Source: Streptomyces venezuelae
GTDB taxonomy: Bacteria; Actinomycetota; Actinomycetes; Streptomycetales; Streptomycetaceae
Direction: 5' to 3'
DNA: 64,000 nucleotides
NCBI RefSeq assembly: GCF_008642295.1
Contig: NZ_CP029190.1
Location: 620,001-684,000 of the forward strand
Shown: positions 60,513 through 64,000 of the stretch, piece after piece
Layout of the letters: each line of letters begins with the position of its first letter
Numbering within the stretch: position 1 is the stretch's first letter
Notes under the pieces: model-generated
The model's input: the letters and a program-made list of their open reading frames with translations, nothing else
The model's database searches: none
What the model was told of the DNA's origin: nothing
Made by a program: the position numbers and the translations under genes

Positions 60513-61744
60513 CGGGTGGCACAGTAGCTTCCACGAGCGGAACGCCGAGTCTCGACTGGCTCACCACCGTCAGCCAGATCATCCCAGCCGGGTGCAGCAC
60601 CCTGGCGAAGACCCCGAATCGCCTGCTGCCCGGCCATGGAGCGATTGCCGCGGTGTGCGCAAAGGACGCCGAGTTCACCGATCTCGACGGCCGTACCTGG
60701 CTGGACTGTGAGATGGCCATGGGTACGGCGACCTGGGGGCACGCCCGTCCCGAGGTCGAGGAAGCCGTGATTGCACAGCTGCGACGCGGCACGTCGTTCT
60801 CGGTGGCCGACCCTCTTGAACTGCTACTGGCGCAGCGGCTCCTGGACCGATTCGAGGTATTCGAGTCCGCAAAGTTCGCCAAGAGCGGTGCCGACGCGGT
60901 GAGCGGCGCCGTACGCATTGCCCGTGCGGCGACCGGCCGCGCCCTCGTCGTGGCAACCGAGTATCACGGGTGGCACGACTGGGCCGCGTCGGCGCACTAT
61001 GCGACGGAGCCAGAACGGCTCGGCATACCGCACGCGGTGTCGGAGCTCACGCTTACCTGCGCGCCAGATGACCCGGAGCGGTTGACGGACCTGTTGCGCA
61101 AGCATTCCCTGTCCGTCGCTGCCGTGGTGCTCTGCCCGAACCGTTGGACCGTCGAGCACCTCCGGGCTGTCGTGGACGAGGCACGTTCACACGGCACGTT
61201 GGTGATTTTCGACGAGGTGACCTCCGGCATGCGCATGGGCCGCCGGGCCACCTGTGGCGAGGTGGGCATCTGGCCGGATTTGTTGTGTATCTCGAAGGGC
61301 ATGGCCAATGGCCTGCCGCTCGCGGCGATTCTCGGTGCACGCCGGCACGTGATGCGCGCGGAGGACGTCCGGATGAGCAACGCACATTCCAGCGAGTCCC
61401 TGGCCATCGCCGCCGCCCTGGCATGTGAGAACTTGCTGGACGCAGCCCCCGAGTGGCCCTCATTTCGGGTGCGGACCCAGGCCATGATGGTCACCCTCCG
61501 CTCCCGCATTACCGAACTCGGCCTGACCGGACGCGTCGAGGTGCGCGGGGACTACTCGAGTTTCTCACTCGGCACCCCCGGAGCCGCCGACTTCTGGACG
61601 GACCCGTTCCGCGCCCATGTGCTGCCGCAACTAGCGGACCGAAAGATCTTCACCAAGGGCTATTTCGTCTTCTCGGACCGTCACACGCCGGAACAACTCG
61701 ACAACGTCGAGCGCGCGATCTGCGCGGCACTCGCCACCTACTGA
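60509..61744 (+). CDS. Class III PLP-dependent aminotransferase (GSA-aminomutase-like)
   Basis: 411 residues. LVIFDEVTSGMRMGR (Asp235 to the PLP pyridine) and CISKGMANGLPLAA (Lys263 as Schiff base) fit class III enzymes such as glutamate-1-semialdehyde aminomutase. The start ANxxIPAGCSTLAKTPN-like segment is also typical. In such a setting it probably aminates a keto or aldehyde sugar/cyclitol made by the adjacent dehydrogenase. Overlaps the glycosyltransferase gene by 4 bases. Confidence 0.88.
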   Translation: MTGGTVASTSGTPSLDWLTTVSQIIPAGCSTLAKTPNRLLPGHGAIAAVCAKDAEFTDLDGRTWLDCEMAMGTATWGHARPEVEEAVIAQLRRGTSFSVADPLELLLAQRLLDRFEVFESAKFAKSGADAVSGAVRIARAATGRALVVATEYHGWHDWAASAHYATEPERLGIPHAVSELTLTCAPDDPERLTDLLRKHSLSVAAVVLCPNRWTVEHLRAVVDEARSHGTLVIFDEVTSGMRMGRRATCGEVGIWPDLLCISKGMANGLPLAAILGARRHVMRAEDVRMSNAHSSESLAIAAALACENLLDAAPEWPSFRVRTQAMMVTLRSRITELGLTGRVEVRGDYSSFSLGTPGAADFWTDPFRAHVLPQLADRKIFTKGYFVFSDRHTPEQLDNVERAICAALATY

Positions 61745-61770
61745 CCACCGACGAACGGATACCAAACAAA

Positions 61771-62805
61771 GTGAAAGCGCTCGTTTACGCAGGCAAGGGA
61801 CAGATGGAACTTGCAGATGTCGAGGAGCCCACCCTGAGGTCCGCCCATGATGTAAAGGTGCGGATCGCCATGACCGGCATCTGCGGCACCGACCACAAGA
61901 TCATCGAAGGCAAGCTCTCGGTGGCCGAAACCGGTACCGTGCTGGGGCACGAAGGCGTGGGCACGGTGGTCGAGGTGGGCGACTCCGTCACACACCTGCA
62001 GGTCGGCGACCGCGTCATCATCAACCCCACGCAGTCCTGCGGCTCCTGCCGCAACTGCCGGCTGGGCGCCTACTGCTACTGCTTCAAATTCGACGACCAC
62101 CAGGTGGGCTTCACGCTCGCCGGCACCTTCGCCGAGTACTACGTGGGCAGCGGCCAGTACCTGTACCCGATCCCCGCAGGAATGAGTTGGCAGGTCGCCA
62201 GCCTCATCGAACCGCTGGGCTGCTCGTTGAACAGCGTTCTCAAGTCGAACCTGCAGCCCCACGAGTCCGTCCTGGTGATCGGCTCCGGTGCCATCGGGCT
62301 GCTGTGCCAGAGCATCACACGCAGGTTGAGCCGACTCACCGTGGCCACAGAACCCAACGCATTCCGCCGTCAGTTCGCTGCCGGAGTCGCTCACTACGCG
62401 CTGCACCCGAACGAATTGACTCCGGAGGCTGTCGCCGATCTCACCGGCGGAAAAAAGTTCGACGTGGTGATCGACGCGGTCGGCAACCAGCTGGGCGCCG
62501 CGCTGGAAGCCGTCGCGAAGGGCGGCCGGGTGGTGCCCATGGGCTATGACGACACCTACCGGGTCGAACTGGAGCCCACGCGTCTCATCGACGACGGACT
62601 CAGCATCGTCGCGGCAGTCCCCCTGCACGACGCCATCGGCCCGGCCCTCGACTTCGCCGCCGACCTGCCCGAACTCGGCGAACTGGTAACGACCGAGGCG
62701 GACATGGACAACTTCCGCGACGCCTTCGAGGCAACGATGGGCGTCGACCTGACGACCGGGCAGAAGGTTGAGGTCAAGGCGGTCAAGGCGGTGATCCGCT
62801 CGTGA
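61771..62805 (+). CDS. Zinc-dependent medium-chain alcohol dehydrogenase
   Basis: 344 residues from GTG. The catalytic zinc ligands are in GICGTDHK (Cys38) and LGHEGVG; the structural zinc site has CGSCRNC plus a later Cys. The Rossmann motif is VLVIGSGAIGLLCQS. It resembles threonine or sugar-alcohol dehydrogenases. With the aminotransferase it could turn a hydroxyl into an amine by way of a ketone. It lies 26 bases after the aminotransferase. Confidence 0.88.
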   Translation: MKALVYAGKGQMELADVEEPTLRSAHDVKVRIAMTGICGTDHKIIEGKLSVAETGTVLGHEGVGTVVEVGDSVTHLQVGDRVIINPTQSCGSCRNCRLGAYCYCFKFDDHQVGFTLAGTFAEYYVGSGQYLYPIPAGMSWQVASLIEPLGCSLNSVLKSNLQPHESVLVIGSGAIGLLCQSITRRLSRLTVATEPNAFRRQFAAGVAHYALHPNELTPEAVADLTGGKKFDVVIDAVGNQLGAALEAVAKGGRVVPMGYDDTYRVELEPTRLIDDGLSIVAAVPLHDAIGPALDFAADLPELGELVTTEADMDNFRDAFEATMGVDLTTGQKVEVKAVKAVIRS

Positions 62806-64000
62806 AACGACAGCTGTTCGTGACACAGCTGCATCCCAACGCACGGTACTGCATCTACACGGAGCCGTTCTGGGCTGTCTTCGGGACCGCCTCGCTCTTC
62901 TACGCGACGCTGTACATGGAGAGCGTCGGCCTGAGCACCGTGGCCATCGGTGCCATCCTCTCGGCCAACCTCTACCTCGCGTTCCTGTTCCAACTGGTGG
63001 CGGGCGGGGTGACAGACCGGATGGGCCGGCGCCGGGCCACGTTCTGGTTCGACGTCACCTCCTGGGTCGTCCCCATGTTCATCTGGGCGTTCAGCGACAA
63101 CTTCTTCATGTTCCTGGTGGGGTATCTGCTGAACGCCTCATCGAAGATCGTCAACGTGTCCTTCTGGTTGCTCGCGACGGAGGACAGCCCAGAAGAGGAC
63201 CGGCCCCGCATCTTCGCCGCGATCAAGGTAGTGATCATGTTCGCGGGGCTGCTGGTGCCGATTGTCGGGGTCCTCATGGACACGTACGGCACGGTGCCGA
63301 CGCTCCGTGTCCTGTTCTTCGTAGGCGGCCTTGCCATGCTGCTGCACAACGCACTGCGGCATCGGTACACCGCCGAGACACAGGCGGGCATCGAAGCGAT
63401 GGAACGACATGCCGGCACGCGCCTGCCGAAGCGCATACTCGACAGCGGCAGGCTGCTGTGGGCGGCGGCGTGCCACGCGGCACTGCGCCGGCTGATTTTC
63501 ATGTACATGCTGAGCTTTGTGGCCTTCCAGCTCAACATTTTCCTGGCCGTATACCTGACGAAAACGCTGGAATACAGCTCCTTGGTGGTCGGCATGGTCC
63601 CGGCCGTCGGCGCGGTGACCGCACTGTTCTCCTACGCCGTCGTCATGCCGTGGGCCGCCGACCGAGTCTCTGCGGGCAGCATGGCCCGATGGTCCCTCGT
63701 CATCAGCTGTGCGGGCTGGCTGCTCTTTCTCGCGCTGGGGCGGAGCGACCTCATCCTGCTCTTCGTGTGCACTGTCCTCACCTCGGCGGGACCGTTCCTG
63801 GTGGAGTCCTATCGCGACGCCATCGTCGTCAGCTGCGTGCACCCCCACGAGCGAGCCACGTTCTTCGCGGCCGTCCAGACCTTCACCGCAGTGGTGTCCA
63901 TCCCCACCGGATACCTGGCAGCCGTGATCTTTGACACCCAACCGCTGCTCCTGTTCGGCGCCATCGCCTTGCTGTACGCGATCGCCGCCGTCTGCGCCTT
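62802..64000 (+). CDS. Major facilitator transporter, 3' end outside window
   Basis: Reads from a GTG that overlaps the dehydrogenase stop (GTGA) and stays open to the end, giving about 399 residues so far with around 11 helices. ANLYLAFLFQLVAGGVTDRMGRRRATF is the MFS loop 2-3 signature. It probably exports the product of the cluster. The C terminus is missing. Confidence 0.88.
   Translation, partial: MKRQLFVTQLHPNARYCIYTEPFWAVFGTASLFYATLYMESVGLSTVAIGAILSANLYLAFLFQLVAGGVTDRMGRRRATFWFDVTSWVVPMFIWAFSDNFFMFLVGYLLNASSKIVNVSFWLLATEDSPEEDRPRIFAAIKVVIMFAGLLVPIVGVLMDTYGTVPTLRVLFFVGGLAMLLHNALRHRYTAETQAGIEAMERHAGTRLPKRILDSGRLLWAAACHAALRRLIFMYMLSFVAFQLNIFLAVYLTKTLEYSSLVVGMVPAVGAVTALFSYAVVMPWAADRVSAGSMARWSLVISCAGWLLFLALGRSDLILLFVCTVLTSAGPFLVESYRDAIVVSCVHPHERATFFAAVQTFTAVVSIPTGYLAAVIFDTQPLLLFGAIALLYAIAAVCA

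Overview
The window looks like a stretch of a Streptomyces or close actinomycete chromosome. Base composition is very GC-rich with GC-biased third positions. GTG starts and 4-base stop/start overlaps are common. There are F420-type oxidoreductases, a mycothione reductase, a SigB/SigF-type stress sigma locus and LAxTG-type cell-wall sorting. No tRNA, rRNA, CRISPR array or intact transposon was seen.

Layout. 0-5.7 kb: end of a UdgX-like uracil-DNA glycosylase, then redox enzymes (F420-type, Zn-alcohol, covalent-flavin and aldehyde dehydrogenases). 5.7-12.4 kb: a minus-strand gene string reading from 12.4 kb downward: a cupin, two zinc-ribbon membrane paralogues, a soluble third paralogue, a single-pass membrane protein, a 9-bp repeat array, an asparagine-synthetase-like enzyme without Cys2, and the aldehyde dehydrogenase. 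The three paralogues carry motifs reminiscent of Spo11/topoisomerase VI A and Toprim folds; no described system is recognised. 12.7-20.6 kb: a Tat-exported phospholipase C, PPK2, an ion channel, VOC, AI-2E-type, PRC-barrel and DUF2231 proteins. 20.7-25.4 kb: mycothione reductase and a partner-switching sigma locus (two STAS proteins, a sigma factor, a MEDS-kinase, a second kinase). 25.5-30.6 kb: DUF72, RidA/HxlR and NmrA/TetR divergent pairs with visible operators, and a two-component system.

30.7-40.2 kb is the most striking part. Two divergent cobalamin riboswitches control, on one side, a secreted alpha/alpha-barrel protein with a DUF4430-like C-terminal domain, and on the other a five-gene operon: a LAATG-anchored double-barrel protein, a membrane-anchored DUF4430-like protein, and a complete ECF transporter (T component, fused A1-A2 ATPase, S component). 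The domain arrangement resembles vertebrate intrinsic factor/transcobalamin. I infer a surface cobalamin capture and import system.

40.2-52.1 kb: a NACHT/AAA-like protein with a degenerate P-loop beside an extracellular ligand-binding protein, two conserved unknowns, a catalase-like/animal-heme-peroxidase fusion, a flavin monooxygenase, a VOC protein, and an MFS transporter fused to a sigma-region-4-like domain next to a zinc anti-sigma protein. 52.1-54.6 kb: a Zur-box-controlled set of zinc-independent ribosomal proteins (S14, L28, L33, L31, S18) with a CobW-like protein. 54.6-58.1 kb: small unknowns, decayed methyltransferase genes, an F420-type oxidoreductase. 58.1-64 kb: a locally less GC-rich start of what may be a biosynthetic cluster (DUF1349-like protein, family 2 glycosyltransferase, class III aminotransferase, alcohol dehydrogenase, MFS exporter), which runs off the end.
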